64,000 nucleotides of DNA, from assembly GCA_903842345.1 (NCBI GenBank), contig CAIMLR010000028.1, forward strand, positions 186,001 through 250,000, in the 5' to 3' direction. Positions 17,775-27,504 of the stretch are shown here, piece by piece. The position numbers were made by a program, and so were the translations under genes. The stretch's first letter is position 1; each line of letters opens with the position of its first letter. The stretch comes from an uncultured Myxococcales bacterium. Lineage in GTDB: Bacteria; Myxococcota_A; UBA9042. The notes under the pieces were generated by a model. The model saw only the letters and a list, made by a program, of their open reading frames with translations, made no database searches and was not told the DNA's origin.

Positions 17775-19409
17775 CTACCGATCCGCGTGTTCGTGCTGGA
17801 TGGCTTCGTGCTTGTAATCGAGCGGCGCGCGCACCTGAAGGATCGCCGGCCGGTGGGCCAGGACCATCGCGTGGACCGTCGTCTTGGAGAGGTTCAGCCA
17901 GCTGGACGGGTAGACGCCGATCCAGAGGATGAAGCACGCCAGGATCGCCATGATGGTCTTTTCACGCCAGTCGAGATCGTGCAGCGCCTTGTTGGCGGGG
18001 TTGGTGATCTGGCCAAAGAACACGCGGCGGACCATGGACAGCATGTAGACCGCGCCGAGGACGACGCCCAGCGACGCGATGCCACCGCCGACGAGGACGG
18101 TGTTGCGCCAGCGACCCGCTTCCGCGACGGGCGCGATGACGGCTTGGACGCCTTCCTTGAAGCTGCCGGCGAAGATGAGGAACTCGCCGACGAAGCCGTT
18201 GGTCAAGGGCAGGGCGATGGAGGACATGGTCACGAACACGAAGAACGCGGCGTAGACCGGCATTTTCGCTGCGATGCCGCCGAATTCGCTGATCTCGCGG
18301 GTGTGGCGGCGCTCATACAGGTAGCCGACGAGGAGGAAGAGCGCGCCGGTGGAGATGCCGTGGTTGACGCCCTGAAGGACCGCGCCCTGCAGCGATTCTT
18401 CGTTGAAGATCACGATGCCGAGCATCACGAAACCCAAATGGCTGACGGACGAATACGCGACGAGGCGCTTGACGTCCGTCTGGACGTACGCCATCAGCGC
18501 GCCAAAGATGATGCCGATGACCGCGAGCGTCATGAGCAGCGGCGAGAACGTGCCCATCGCCGACGGGAACAGCGGAATGGCGAAGCGCAGGAGGCCATAC
18601 GTGCCGAGCTTGAGCATCACGCCGGCGAGGACGACAGAACCGGGCGTCGGCGCTTCCGTGTGGGCATCCGGCAACCACGTGTGGAACGGGAAAACCGGCA
18701 CCTTGATGAGGAACGCGAGCGCGAACGCCGCGAACAGCCACGTCTGCTCTTTGTCCGACAGGTTCAGCGCCGCCAGCTGCGCCAGCGCGAAGGAACCGCC
18801 CGACTTCTGGTAGAGCCAGAGAATCGCGACGAGCATCAGCAGCGAGCCGAACATCGTGTAGATGAAGAACTTCACGGTCGCGTAGATGCGGTCCTTGCCG
18901 CCCCAGATGCCGACGATGAGGTACATCGGCACGAGCATGATTTCCCAGAACACGTAGAAGCTCAGGAGGTCGACCGCGAGGAGCGAGCCGAGCATGCCGG
19001 TCTCCAGAATCAACATGGCAATGCTGAACTCTTTCCAGCGCTTGTCGATCGCGCTCCACGCGCCGGCGAAGATGATCGGCATGAGGAACGCCGTCAGCAT
19101 CACCAGCGGCAGGCTCAGGCCATCGACGCCCAAGGTCCAACGCGCGCCAAAACTGGGGATCCAGGCGTAGTCGTCGACCTGCTGGAGCCCCACGGCGTTG
19201 CGGTCAAAACCGCCCAGCACCACGAGCGCGACCGCAAGCGTGACCAGCGAACCGACAAACGACCAGGCCTTGTGGGCGCTGGTTTGTTCATCGGGGATCG
19301 CCAGCGCCAGAAGCGCGAAACCAAGCGGCATGGCGCACAGCAGCGTCAGCAGCGGAAAGCTGGAAAGGCTGTGAAATTGCAGCCAGTTTTGCGCTATCGA
19401 GGTGTCCAT
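17775..19409 (-). CDS. nuoM: NADH-quinone oxidoreductase subunit M
   Basis: The second antiporter-like subunit of complex I, in the inner membrane. The 544-residue product shows the key Glu in SFYVFWEIMLVPMYL, the helix-7 Lys and signature loop FLIKVPVFPFHTWLPDAHTEAPT, and AYSSVSHLGFVMLG, all typical of NuoM; the family length is about 500. The C-terminal end carries a hydrophilic extension (from about 515). It sits 33 bases downstream of nuoL and 10 bases upstream of nuoN on the same strand. Confidence 0.97.
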   Translation of the reverse strand: MDTSIAQNWLQFHSLSSFPLLTLLCAMPLGFALLALAIPDEQTSAHKAWSFVGSLVTLAVALVVLGGFDRNAVGLQQVDDYAWIPSFGARWTLGVDGLSLPLVMLTAFLMPIIFAGAWSAIDKRWKEFSIAMLILETGMLGSLLAVDLLSFYVFWEIMLVPMYLIVGIWGGKDRIYATVKFFIYTMFGSLLMLVAILWLYQKSGGSFALAQLAALNLSDKEQTWLFAAFALAFLIKVPVFPFHTWLPDAHTEAPTPGSVVLAGVMLKLGTYGLLRFAIPLFPSAMGTFSPLLMTLAVIGIIFGALMAYVQTDVKRLVAYSSVSHLGFVMLGIVIFNEESLQGAVLQGVNHGISTGALFLLVGYLYERRHTREISEFGGIAAKMPVYAAFFVFVTMSSIALPLTNGFVGEFLIFAGSFKEGVQAVIAPVAEAGRWRNTVLVGGGIASLGVVLGAVYMLSMVRRVFFGQITNPANKALHDLDWREKTIMAILACFILWIGVYPSSWLNLSKTTVHAMVLAHRPAILQVRAPLDYKHEAIQHEHADR

Positions 19410-19442
19410 CTGCGAAAGTCCTTGCAGTGAGTGGGCCGAACG

Positions 19443-21554
19443 CTAGATCAGGTACCACGCCAGCGCGGCAACACCTGCCACCACGCCGACGAGATAGGTC
19501 TGCACGTCGCCGGTTTGCACCAGACGACCCACTTGAGAAAGGCCCAGCAACGCGTAGCCGGGCAGTCGCACCATGCACAAATCGATGAGCAGGCGATCCA
19601 CCGCGTGGAAAAGCGCCTGCGAGACCCAGCGGAGCGGCTTGATGACGACCGCGAAGTAGAACTCGTCCACGTAGTACTTGTTCAGCAACGTGTTGTAGAC
19701 GGGCTGCGCCGCGGTGGACAGCGAAGCCGCCTGCGTCGACGGACCCGCTTTGTACCAGGACCAGGCGAGCGCAACGCCAAAGGCAGCGACAGCGGTCGAG
19801 AGCGCCATCAGGCCGTATTCGGTCGACGGCTCGAGGTGGCCATGGACAAGCTCCTTGCCGCGTTCCAGCACCGGGTCGAGCCAGTGTTCAAACAGGTTGA
19901 ACTTGCCTTCCGCAAACGGCATGCCCAGCCAGCCTGCGCACACGGACAATCCGCTCAGCACAATCAGCGGAAGCGCCATCGGCCACGGCGAATCGTGCGC
20001 GTGCTCAAAGGTGTGGTGATCGCCGCGGTATTCGCCAGCAAACGTCATGAAATACAGGCGGAACATGTAGAACGCCGTCATGAGCGCGGCGAGCAGCGCC
20101 AGGCCAAACGCCACCTTGCGCAGCGGCGCGAGGCGCTCGATCGACTTGACGTAGGTTTCCTTGTTCTGCTTGGCAAGCGGCGCGATCTTCGCCTCGTCGA
20201 CGATGCCATCCTTGGTCCCCGCGCGCAGTTCCATGACCGCAGCCCGGGTGAACTGGCCGTCGTAGTACTCCGTCAGTTTCTCCGTCTCCGGATGGAACGC
20301 GACGGTCTCGGCGAGAATCGCGTCCTTGGAGAAGAAGCCCGCGAGCGGCGGCAGGCCGGCGATCGCGATGCAGGAGATCAAGAAGGTCGCGTGGATGACC
20401 GGCAACTTGCGCCGCAATCCGCCGTAGTTGCGGATGTCCTGCTCATGGTGCATCGCGTGGATGACCGCGCCGGCGCCGAGGAACAGGCACGCCTTGAAGA
20501 ACGCGTGGGTGAACAAGTGGAACACGCCAGACGCGAAGGCGCCCGCGCCGACCGCCATGACCATGTAGCCAAGCTGCGAGACGGTCGAGTAGGCGAGGAC
20601 CTTCTTGATGTCGTTCTGCACGAGGCCAATCGACGCGGCCATCAGCGCCGTGAGCGCGCCGACAAGCATGATGACCGTCATGGCGACCGGGCTCAGCGCG
20701 AAGATGAAGTTCAGGCGCGCAATCATGTACACGCCGGCCGTCACCATCGTCGCGGCGTGGATGAGCGCCGACACGGGCGTCGGGCCCGCCATCGCGTCAG
20801 GCAGCCACACGTAGAGCGGAATCTGCGCGGACTTGCCGCACGCGCCGACAAACAGCAGGAGGCAGATCAGCGTGATGGTCGGCGGATGATCCACGGCGTG
20901 GATGCTGTCCGAGAAGTGCGTGCGCAGCGAGTCGTAGTCCAGCGAGCCGCCGGCGTAGGCCAGCAGCAGGAACATGGCGATCAGGAAGCCGATGTCGCCG
21001 ATGCGGTTGACGACGAACGCCTTTTGGCCCGCCTCAGCTTTTTCCATGTCCTTGAACCAGAAGCCGATGAGCAGGTACGAGCACGCGCCCACGCCTTCCC
21101 AACCGATGAACAGCATCGCGAGGTTCTTGCCCAGGACGAGGACGAGCATCGAAAAGACAAAGAGATTCAGGTACGAGAAGTAACGCGCGTAGCCCGGATC
21201 GTCGTCCATGTAGGACGTTGAGTAGAGGTGCACGAGGAAGCCGACGCCCGTGACGACCAACAGCATCATCGACGACAGCGGGTCTGCGAGGAAGGCGAAA
21301 TCGAAACTGTAGCTGCCGCCGCTGATCCACTGGAACAGCGTGAAGCGGAGGGCCTGCTCCGCGTGCGCCGCGCCCAAGCCGCGCAGGCTCAGGAACACCT
21401 GCACGCTCAGCAGGAACGAGGCGAGGACCGTCGTGCTGCCGATGAAGTACGACACCTGACGCGAGAAATGTTTGCCAAACAGGCCGTTCACGATGCCGCC
21501 CAGCAGGGGCAGCAGGATGATGAGGGGCAAGATGGCCGAGTTGTTGACTTCCAC
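19443..21554 (-). CDS. nuoL: NADH-quinone oxidoreductase subunit L
   Basis: The distal antiporter-like subunit of complex I, which carries the long lateral helix. The protein starts at GTG 21554 behind CGGAGCACTCCC. The 703 residues include the key Glu in AMLFIGWEGVGACSYLLIGF, the helix-7 Lys and loop ACGKSAQIPLYVWLPDAMAGPTPVSALIH, and LAYSTVSQLGYM. It is about 90 residues longer than E. coli NuoL; the excess lies mostly in a charged loop at about 420-480 (around AGTKDGIVDEAKIAPL) and a His-rich loop (GDHHTFEHAHDS). The predicted C-terminal end is hydrophobic, as expected for the last helix after the lateral helix. Confidence 0.97.
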   Translation of the reverse strand: MEVNNSAILPLIILLPLLGGIVNGLFGKHFSRQVSYFIGSTTVLASFLLSVQVFLSLRGLGAAHAEQALRFTLFQWISGGSYSFDFAFLADPLSSMMLLVVTGVGFLVHLYSTSYMDDDPGYARYFSYLNLFVFSMLVLVLGKNLAMLFIGWEGVGACSYLLIGFWFKDMEKAEAGQKAFVVNRIGDIGFLIAMFLLLAYAGGSLDYDSLRTHFSDSIHAVDHPPTITLICLLLFVGACGKSAQIPLYVWLPDAMAGPTPVSALIHAATMVTAGVYMIARLNFIFALSPVAMTVIMLVGALTALMAASIGLVQNDIKKVLAYSTVSQLGYMVMAVGAGAFASGVFHLFTHAFFKACLFLGAGAVIHAMHHEQDIRNYGGLRRKLPVIHATFLISCIAIAGLPPLAGFFSKDAILAETVAFHPETEKLTEYYDGQFTRAAVMELRAGTKDGIVDEAKIAPLAKQNKETYVKSIERLAPLRKVAFGLALLAALMTAFYMFRLYFMTFAGEYRGDHHTFEHAHDSPWPMALPLIVLSGLSVCAGWLGMPFAEGKFNLFEHWLDPVLERGKELVHGHLEPSTEYGLMALSTAVAAFGVALAWSWYKAGPSTQAASLSTAAQPVYNTLLNKYYVDEFYFAVVIKPLRWVSQALFHAVDRLLIDLCMVRLPGYALLGLSQVGRLVQTGDVQTYLVGVVAGVAALAWYLI

Positions 21555-21581
21555 GGGAGTGCTCCGGATTTCTTTGGGAAT

Positions 21582-21890
21582 CTACCGTTTCAACAAGCGA
21601 AGTTCGTCGACGTATGTCGTCTGCTTCAACCGGAACACCGCCAACACCATCGCCAGGCCGACCGCAGCTTCCGCCGCCGCCACCGCGATGATGAAGAACG
21701 CCAGCACGTGGCCTTCTGTCCAGCCGTTGTAGCGCGAGAAACCCACGAGCGTGAGATTCACAGCGTTCATCATCACTTCGACGGACATCAGCATCACGAG
21801 GATGTTGCGGCGCGTCAGGACGCCCGCGAGGCCGATGCCAAACAGCAGCGCGGCGAGTAGCAGGATGTGACCGAGCGGAATTGAAGTCAT
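21582..21890 (-). CDS. nuoK: NADH-quinone oxidoreductase subunit K
   Basis: A 102-residue, three-helix inner-membrane subunit of complex I. The start is ATG 21890 (MTSIPLGHILLLA), one base after the nuoJ stop; an upstream in-frame extension to 21959 would lie inside nuoJ and is rejected. Both conserved membrane Glu residues are present, in LMSVEVMMNAVNL (helix 2) and AVAAAEAAVGLAMVLA (helix 3). The length matches the family (about 100). The near-zero gap to nuoJ suggests translational coupling. Confidence 0.97.
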   Translation of the reverse strand: MTSIPLGHILLLAALLFGIGLAGVLTRRNILVMLMSVEVMMNAVNLTLVGFSRYNGWTEGHVLAFFIIAVAAAEAAVGLAMVLAVFRLKQTTYVDELRLLKR

Positions 21891-21891
21891 T

Positions 21892-22518
21892 TTAGTGTCC
21901 TCCGCCATGCGCGTGGGCGTCGTGGCCACCTTCGTCGTCGCTGGGCGCCGGGTGCTCATAGCCCGCGGGCGGCGGCAACGGCCGGTCCACGTATTTCATC
22001 GAGCGCTTGGCCAGCACAACCGCGCCAACCGCCGCAACGAGCAGCAGCACGGAGACGAGTTCAAACGGCACGAGGAACGTCGTGTACATCATGCGACCGA
22101 CTTCCGGCACCGAGCCAAAATTGGCAAAGCCGGGATCGCTAAGGTCGACGGATTGCGCGCCTGCCGTCGTCAGCTGAATCGCCGTTGCCAGCTTGCCGAA
22201 CACGAACAGCGCGAGGATGCCCGCGGCGATTCGCCCTGGCGTGATGCGCGATTCCTGCAGTTCGTCCGCGTTCAGGTTGAGCAGCATGATGACGAACGTG
22301 AAGAGCACCATCACCGCGCCAGCGTAGACGATGATCTGCAGCACGCTCAGCATGTGCGCGGACAGCAAGGCGTAGAGCCCCGCGAGGAAGAAGAACGAGA
22401 CAATCAGCGAAATCGCCGAGTGAATCGGACTGCGGCCCATCGGCGGCAGGAGCATGGCGGCGGACGCCAAGACAGCGCCGCCTCCGAGCAGATAGAACAT
22501 GATTTGTTCGCCAGTCAT
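21892..22518 (-). CDS. nuoJ: NADH-quinone oxidoreductase subunit J
   Basis: A 208-residue inner-membrane subunit of complex I with five predicted helices. The start is ATG 22518 after GCAGGAGTTCATCAG; the longer frame to 22677 runs into nuoF. Typical sequences are NPIHSAI-like SPIHSAISLIVSFFFLAG and LQIIVYAGAVMVLFTFVIML, the second containing the helix-3 pi-bulge region. The soluble C-terminal tail (about 172-208) is unusual: it is Pro-rich and ends with an Asp/Gly/His stretch (GGHDAHAHGGGH) that could bind metal. It follows nuoF after only 17 bases, where nuoG, nuoH and nuoI would normally stand. Confidence 0.96.
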   Translation of the reverse strand: MTGEQIMFYLLGGGAVLASAAMLLPPMGRSPIHSAISLIVSFFFLAGLYALLSAHMLSVLQIIVYAGAVMVLFTFVIMLLNLNADELQESRITPGRIAAGILALFVFGKLATAIQLTTAGAQSVDLSDPGFANFGSVPEVGRMMYTTFLVPFELVSVLLLVAAVGAVVLAKRSMKYVDRPLPPPAGYEHPAPSDDEGGHDAHAHGGGH

Positions 22519-22535
22519 CTGATGAACTCCTGCGA

Positions 22536-23870
<1,335 letters not shown>

Positions 23871-23880
23871 GTTCAAGACC

Positions 23881-24423
23881 TCAAGCGTGCGCGTGGTGTT
23901 GATCGGCCAGCCAGCCAACCGGCGGGCCCAGCTTGACGCCGTCGGTCTTCAGCTGCGCCAGCAGTTCCTTGAACTTGGCCGGCGTGACCTTGAAGTAGTC
24001 GTCCTTGTTGATCTGCAGCGTCGGGGCGCGATCGCATGCGCACAGACACTGCACCGCTTCCAGCGTGAACAGACCGTCCGGCGTCGACTCGCCCGGCGCG
24101 AGGCCAAGCGCCTGTTGGGCGATGGCCATCAGCTCATCGGAGCCCAGCAAGTAGCAGGAAACATTGGTGCAGATCTGCACGTGAAACCGACCAACCGGCT
24201 TCTTGTACAGCATCGTGTAGAACATCGCCGTGGCCAGCACGGAGGCCAGCGGCAGCTCCAGCTTGTCAGCGACGAGCTGCATGACTTCAGGTTTGAGCCA
24301 CCCAAATTCATCCTGCGCCAGGTACAGCGTAGGGATGAGCGCACCTTGCTTGCGCGGATAACGCCCAAGAAGTTCAGCGATTTTGGTGTTCGTAGCGGCA
24401 GAGAAAGCGACGGGTTCCGACAT
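23881..24423 (-). CDS. nuoE: NADH-quinone oxidoreductase subunit E (2Fe-2S)
   Basis: The 24-kDa thioredoxin-like subunit of the NADH dehydrogenase module. The 180-residue product carries the N1a 2Fe-2S ligands as C-x4-C in ICTNVSC and C-x3-C in VQCLCAC, and the N-terminal helical ARYP..QGALIPTLYLAQDEFGWL region. ATG 24423 has a TGAGGTCTGC ribosome-binding site. It is the first gene of the minus-strand nuo operon (E-F-J-K-L-M-N) and is divergent from the nucleotidyltransferase gene, with a good promoter candidate between. Confidence 0.97.
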   Translation of the reverse strand: MSEPVAFSAATNTKIAELLGRYPRKQGALIPTLYLAQDEFGWLKPEVMQLVADKLELPLASVLATAMFYTMLYKKPVGRFHVQICTNVSCYLLGSDELMAIAQQALGLAPGESTPDGLFTLEAVQCLCACDRAPTLQINKDDYFKVTPAKFKELLAQLKTDGVKLGPPVGWLADQHHAHA

Positions 24424-24481
24424 GCAGACCTCAGGAACGTGCGAGCGCGAGCGCCGAAACGCGCGATTCGGGCCCGGCGGC

Positions 24482-24510
24482 GTTCTAGTGCACGGGGACA
24501 GTGAAGTCAA
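24482..24510 (-). promoter_or_regulatory. Probable sigma-70 promoter of the nuo operon
   Basis: On the minus strand TTGACT (24510-24505), an exact 17-base spacer and TAGAAC (24487-24482) lie 58 bases before the nuoE ATG. The -35 matches 5 of 6 and the -10 matches 4 of 6 consensus bases, the best promoter-like site I found in the window. Confidence 0.55.
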
Positions 24511-24585
24511 TTGCCCGCGGAAACCTTGCCGCGTCACGCGCATCCGCTACCCTCGGGCGCGGGCCCTCGCCCGTCGGAGCTTGTC

Positions 24586-25371
24586 ATGCGCGCCTTCATT
24601 CTCGCAGCTGGATTGGGCACTCGCTTGCGGCCGCTGACGGAAACGCTGCCCAAGCCGCTTGTCGAAGTGGCGGGCGAACCGCTGATCGTGCGCGCGGTCC
24701 GCCAGCTGCATGACGCGGGCGTGACGGAAATCGCCGTGAACCTTTTTCACCTCGGCGAGCAGATCCCGGCGCGGCTTGGCGACGGCAGCGCGTACGGCGT
24801 GAAACTGACGTATTTTGATGAAAGGCCGGAGGTGCTGGGCACGGGCGGCGGGCTGAAGAACGCGGAGGCGTTCCTGCGCGGCGACGACGACCACTTTCTG
24901 CTCGTCAATTCCGACGTGTGGCATGATTTTGACCTGCAAAAACTGGTCTTCGCCCACCGTCGCGGTTCGCTGGCGACGATGGCGGTGCACCGGATGGGGC
25001 GGCGGCCAGAGCTGCACAACGTCGGCTGCGAGCCGGACGCGATGACGCTGCGCGACGGTCAGGTGATCCACATCGCCGACCAGCCTGCCGGCACGGATCC
25101 GACGTTTCGGGCGATTTATACCGGCGTGGCCGTGTACGCCACGCGGCTCCTGGACTACCTGCCAAGCGGCAAGGTCTCCGGGCTCGTGACCCATGGCCTC
25201 GTCCCGGCGATGGCCGCGGGCGAAATCGTGCGCTTCTACGAGCCGCAAGGCAGTTGGTTTGATTGCGGCACGCACGCGGAGGTCCTGCGTGCCAGCAGCC
25301 ACGCGCTCCGCAGCCGCGGCCTGCGCATGCGCCTCATCGGCCGCGAAACGGTGCGCTACGGCTACACCTGA
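24586..25371 (+). CDS. Sugar-1-phosphate nucleotidyltransferase (MurU/RmlA-type fold)
   Basis: A 261-residue cytoplasmic enzyme predicted to couple a sugar 1-phosphate to an NTP. ATG 24586 follows CGGAGCTTGTC. The N-terminal signature AAGLGTRLRPLTETLPKPL (about 7-25) is the nucleotide-binding loop with catalytic Arg and the PKPL Lys; ETLGTGGG-like EVLGTGGGLKNA and the metal-binding Asp in LVNSDVWHDFD follow. The short length and SWFDCGTHAEVLRAS end are like MurNAc-1-phosphate uridylyltransferase MurU and small mannose-1-P guanylyltransferases. Substrate cannot be decided. No cell-wall recycling partner is next to it. Confidence 0.85.
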   Translation: MRAFILAAGLGTRLRPLTETLPKPLVEVAGEPLIVRAVRQLHDAGVTEIAVNLFHLGEQIPARLGDGSAYGVKLTYFDERPEVLGTGGGLKNAEAFLRGDDDHFLLVNSDVWHDFDLQKLVFAHRRGSLATMAVHRMGRRPELHNVGCEPDAMTLRDGQVIHIADQPAGTDPTFRAIYTGVAVYATRLLDYLPSGKVSGLVTHGLVPAMAAGEIVRFYEPQGSWFDCGTHAEVLRASSHALRSRGLRMRLIGRETVRYGYT

Positions 25372-25624
25372 CAGGCCGGCTTCGATAAATAGCGCTGAAG
25401 TTGCGGGGTTTATTCCGTGTTTCGGCAGATACTGCTGGCTTTGTGTGCGGAAGTGTGGATACTGCGGCCGCGGATCGGGAAAAACACGCGCGCACATGAA
25501 TCGACACAGTCGAGGCGCGGCGACGTCGTGGTTTGCCCATGCCGGTACAATCGGAACGCGGCTGTTCGCTGGACAGTCGCGTCGCAGTTCTCTGGGCTTT
25601 TCGTCTTTGCTTTTGGGGTCTTGT

Positions 25625-27436
25625 ATGGTTCAGTCGTCTTCGCACCTTCGGCTCGCAACGCGCGCGCTGTTCCTTGGCCAGTCACGTCTCGGCGCACGCC
25701 TCGCGGTTCGCGTCCTCGGGGCACTCGTGCTCCTGGCCACGGCGGCGCCCGCGTACGCGTCGGACAATGGCGCGGACATGAACGTCCTCAAGGTGTCGGG
25801 CCACAAGGACGACATCCTGGGCGTGCAGTCGACGCAGGCTTGGAAGCAGTGGGAATGGACCGCGGGCCTCTGGTTTGACTACATCCACGGCGCGTTGGCC
25901 GCGGAAGATCCGGCGCGCAATCGTCTGGTTGGTCTCGTCAAGGACCAGGTCTTTGCGGACGCGTTTGGCAGCGTCGGCGTCACCGACTGGCTGTCGATCG
26001 CCGTGCACGTGCCGGTCCTGCTCTACGGCAGCGGCGACACGTTGCCCGCGTCGACCGGCACCAAGACGCTCACGGGCGCTGGCTTGGGCGACATTCGCCT
26101 CGGTGCGCGCTGGAGCATCCTCGGCGGCAAGCGCGACGGCTTTGGCTTGGCGCTGGCCGGTGATTTGTCCTTGCCGACCGCGACTTCAGACAAGTTCGCC
26201 GGTACGGTTGGCGTTGCCGGGACGCCCACGCTCGTCGCGGACTACGCCAAGCGCGGTTGGCTGGCGTCCTTGAACGCCGGCTTCCACGTGCGCAAGACGC
26301 AGTTCCTGGCCGGCCATGAGCTGGGCAATGAACTGCTGCTCAAGGCCGGCCTCGCCGCGCCGGTTGCCTGTGGCAAATTCTACGTGCTGGGCGCGCTCGA
26401 AGGCCGCACGAACCCGACCTCATTCTTCTCGTCGCGCTATGACGACGGCCTCGACGGCTCGCTCGGCGTGCGCGCGCATGTCAGCGACTTCGCCATCACC
26501 GCGGCGGGCGCCGGCGGCTTTCTCAACGGCGCTGGCAGCCCGATTTTCCGCGGCAGCTTGGCCCTGCAATACTGGCCGGCCAAATCCGCGGCTGAGAAGT
26601 GCGAAAAAGACGCGGAGCCCATCGTGGTCGCGCCGATCGACACGGACCATGACGGCATCGTCGATGCGGATGACAAGTGCCCGACCGAAGCGGGTCTCGC
26701 CGACAAGCAGGGCTGCCCGAACCGCGACAAGGACGGCGACGGCATCCTGGACGCCGACGACGCGTGCGTCGATGTGGCCGGCGTCGCCAGCGCCAAAGGT
26801 TGCCCGGACAAGGACGGCGACGGCGTGCGCGACAGCGACGACGCATGCATCGACGTGCCCGGCAAGGCGAGCGCCAAGGGCTGCCCGGATGAAGACGGCG
26901 ATAGCGTTGTTGACGCCAAGGACCGCTGCCCGAAAGACGCGGGCTTGGTCGCGCTGGAAGGCTGCCCGGACCTGGACGGCGACCAGATTGCCGACATTGA
27001 CGACAAGTGCCCCGACAAACGCGGCAAGAAAGAAAATGGCGGTTGCCCGGACGTCGCCGCGAAGGCGGTGGTGACCAAGGAAAAGATCGAGATCCTGGAA
27101 GTCGTCCACTTTGACACGGGCAAGTCGACGATCCAGAAGAAGTCAGACGCGCTGCTGAAGGAAGTGGCCAAGCTGTTCGCGGAGAACCTCGACATCAAGA
27201 AGGTGCGCGTTGAAGGGCACACGGACAACGCCGGCAAGGAAGAGGACAACGTCAAGCTGTCCCAGGGGCGCGCGGACGCCGTCAAGGCGCGGCTGGTCTC
27301 GCTCGGCATTGACGCCGGGCGGTTGGAAGCCAAGGGCTTTGGTCCGTCCAAGCCGATCGCGGACAACACGACCAAGGCTGGCATGGCGAAGAATCGCCGC
27401 GTTGAGTTCGTCATCGTCGAACGCAAGCTCGACTGA
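25625..27436 (+). CDS. OmpA-family protein with thrombospondin type-3 calcium repeats
   Basis: A 603-residue outer-membrane protein that probably ties the outer membrane to peptidoglycan. A long N-terminal signal (about 1-46, ending near AYAS) is followed by a beta-barrel-like region (about 60-325) with strands such as [14 protein letters not shown] and [14 protein letters not shown]. Residues about 338-475 hold five or six TSP3 calcium-binding repeats of the type D.DGI.DADDKCP. The C-terminal OmpA domain (about 483-600) has [21 protein letters not shown] and [17 protein letters not shown], including the peptidoglycan-binding Asp and Arg residues of the family. ATG 25625 ([10 protein letters not shown]) is chosen because the upstream frame lacks a signal and reaches into the previous gene. 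The 253 bases before it are relatively AT-rich and probably regulatory. Confidence 0.92.
   Translation: MVQSSSHLRLATRALFLGQSRLGARLAVRVLGALVLLATAAPAYASDNGADMNVLKVSGHKDDILGVQSTQAWKQWEWTAGLWFDYIHGALAAEDPARNRLVGLVKDQVFADAFGSVGVTDWLSIAVHVPVLLYGSGDTLPASTGTKTLTGAGLGDIRLGARWSILGGKRDGFGLALAGDLSLPTATSDKFAGTVGVAGTPTLVADYAKRGWLASLNAGFHVRKTQFLAGHELGNELLLKAGLAAPVACGKFYVLGALEGRTNPTSFFSSRYDDGLDGSLGVRAHVSDFAITAAGAGGFLNGAGSPIFRGSLALQYWPAKSAAEKCEKDAEPIVVAPIDTDHDGIVDADDKCPTEAGLADKQGCPNRDKDGDGILDADDACVDVAGVASAKGCPDKDGDGVRDSDDACIDVPGKASAKGCPDEDGDSVVDAKDRCPKDAGLVALEGCPDLDGDQIADIDDKCPDKRGKKENGGCPDVAAKAVVTKEKIEILEVVHFDTGKSTIQKKSDALLKEVAKLFAENLDIKKVRVEGHTDNAGKEEDNVKLSQGRADAVKARLVSLGIDAGRLEAKGFGPSKPIADNTTKAGMAKNRRVEFVIVERKLD
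26638..27050 (+). repeat. Thrombospondin type-3 repeats within the OmpA gene
   Basis: Five to six imperfect units of about 72-75 bases encode Asp-rich loops ([75 protein letters not shown]) separated by Ala/Gly spacers ending in GCP. The sequence shows this directly; calcium binding is known for the family. Confidence 0.85.
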
Positions 27437-27504
27437 GGCGCTCCGCCGCTGAGTTGGGTGCCGCGAAGTCATCGTTTATTTTGGCCATCTGTCAGGAGTT
27501 TCTC

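Noticed and set aside
19431-21221. 596-codon plus-strand ORF over nuoL
   Set aside because: Made of His/Arg/Glu/Gln-rich sequence, antisense to a clear complex I subunit.
25372-25624. Possible small gene or riboswitch in the AT-richer gap before the OmpA gene
   Set aside because: A short frame (25417-25878) lacks a ribosome-binding site and overlaps the signal region; no conserved riboswitch fold was recognised.
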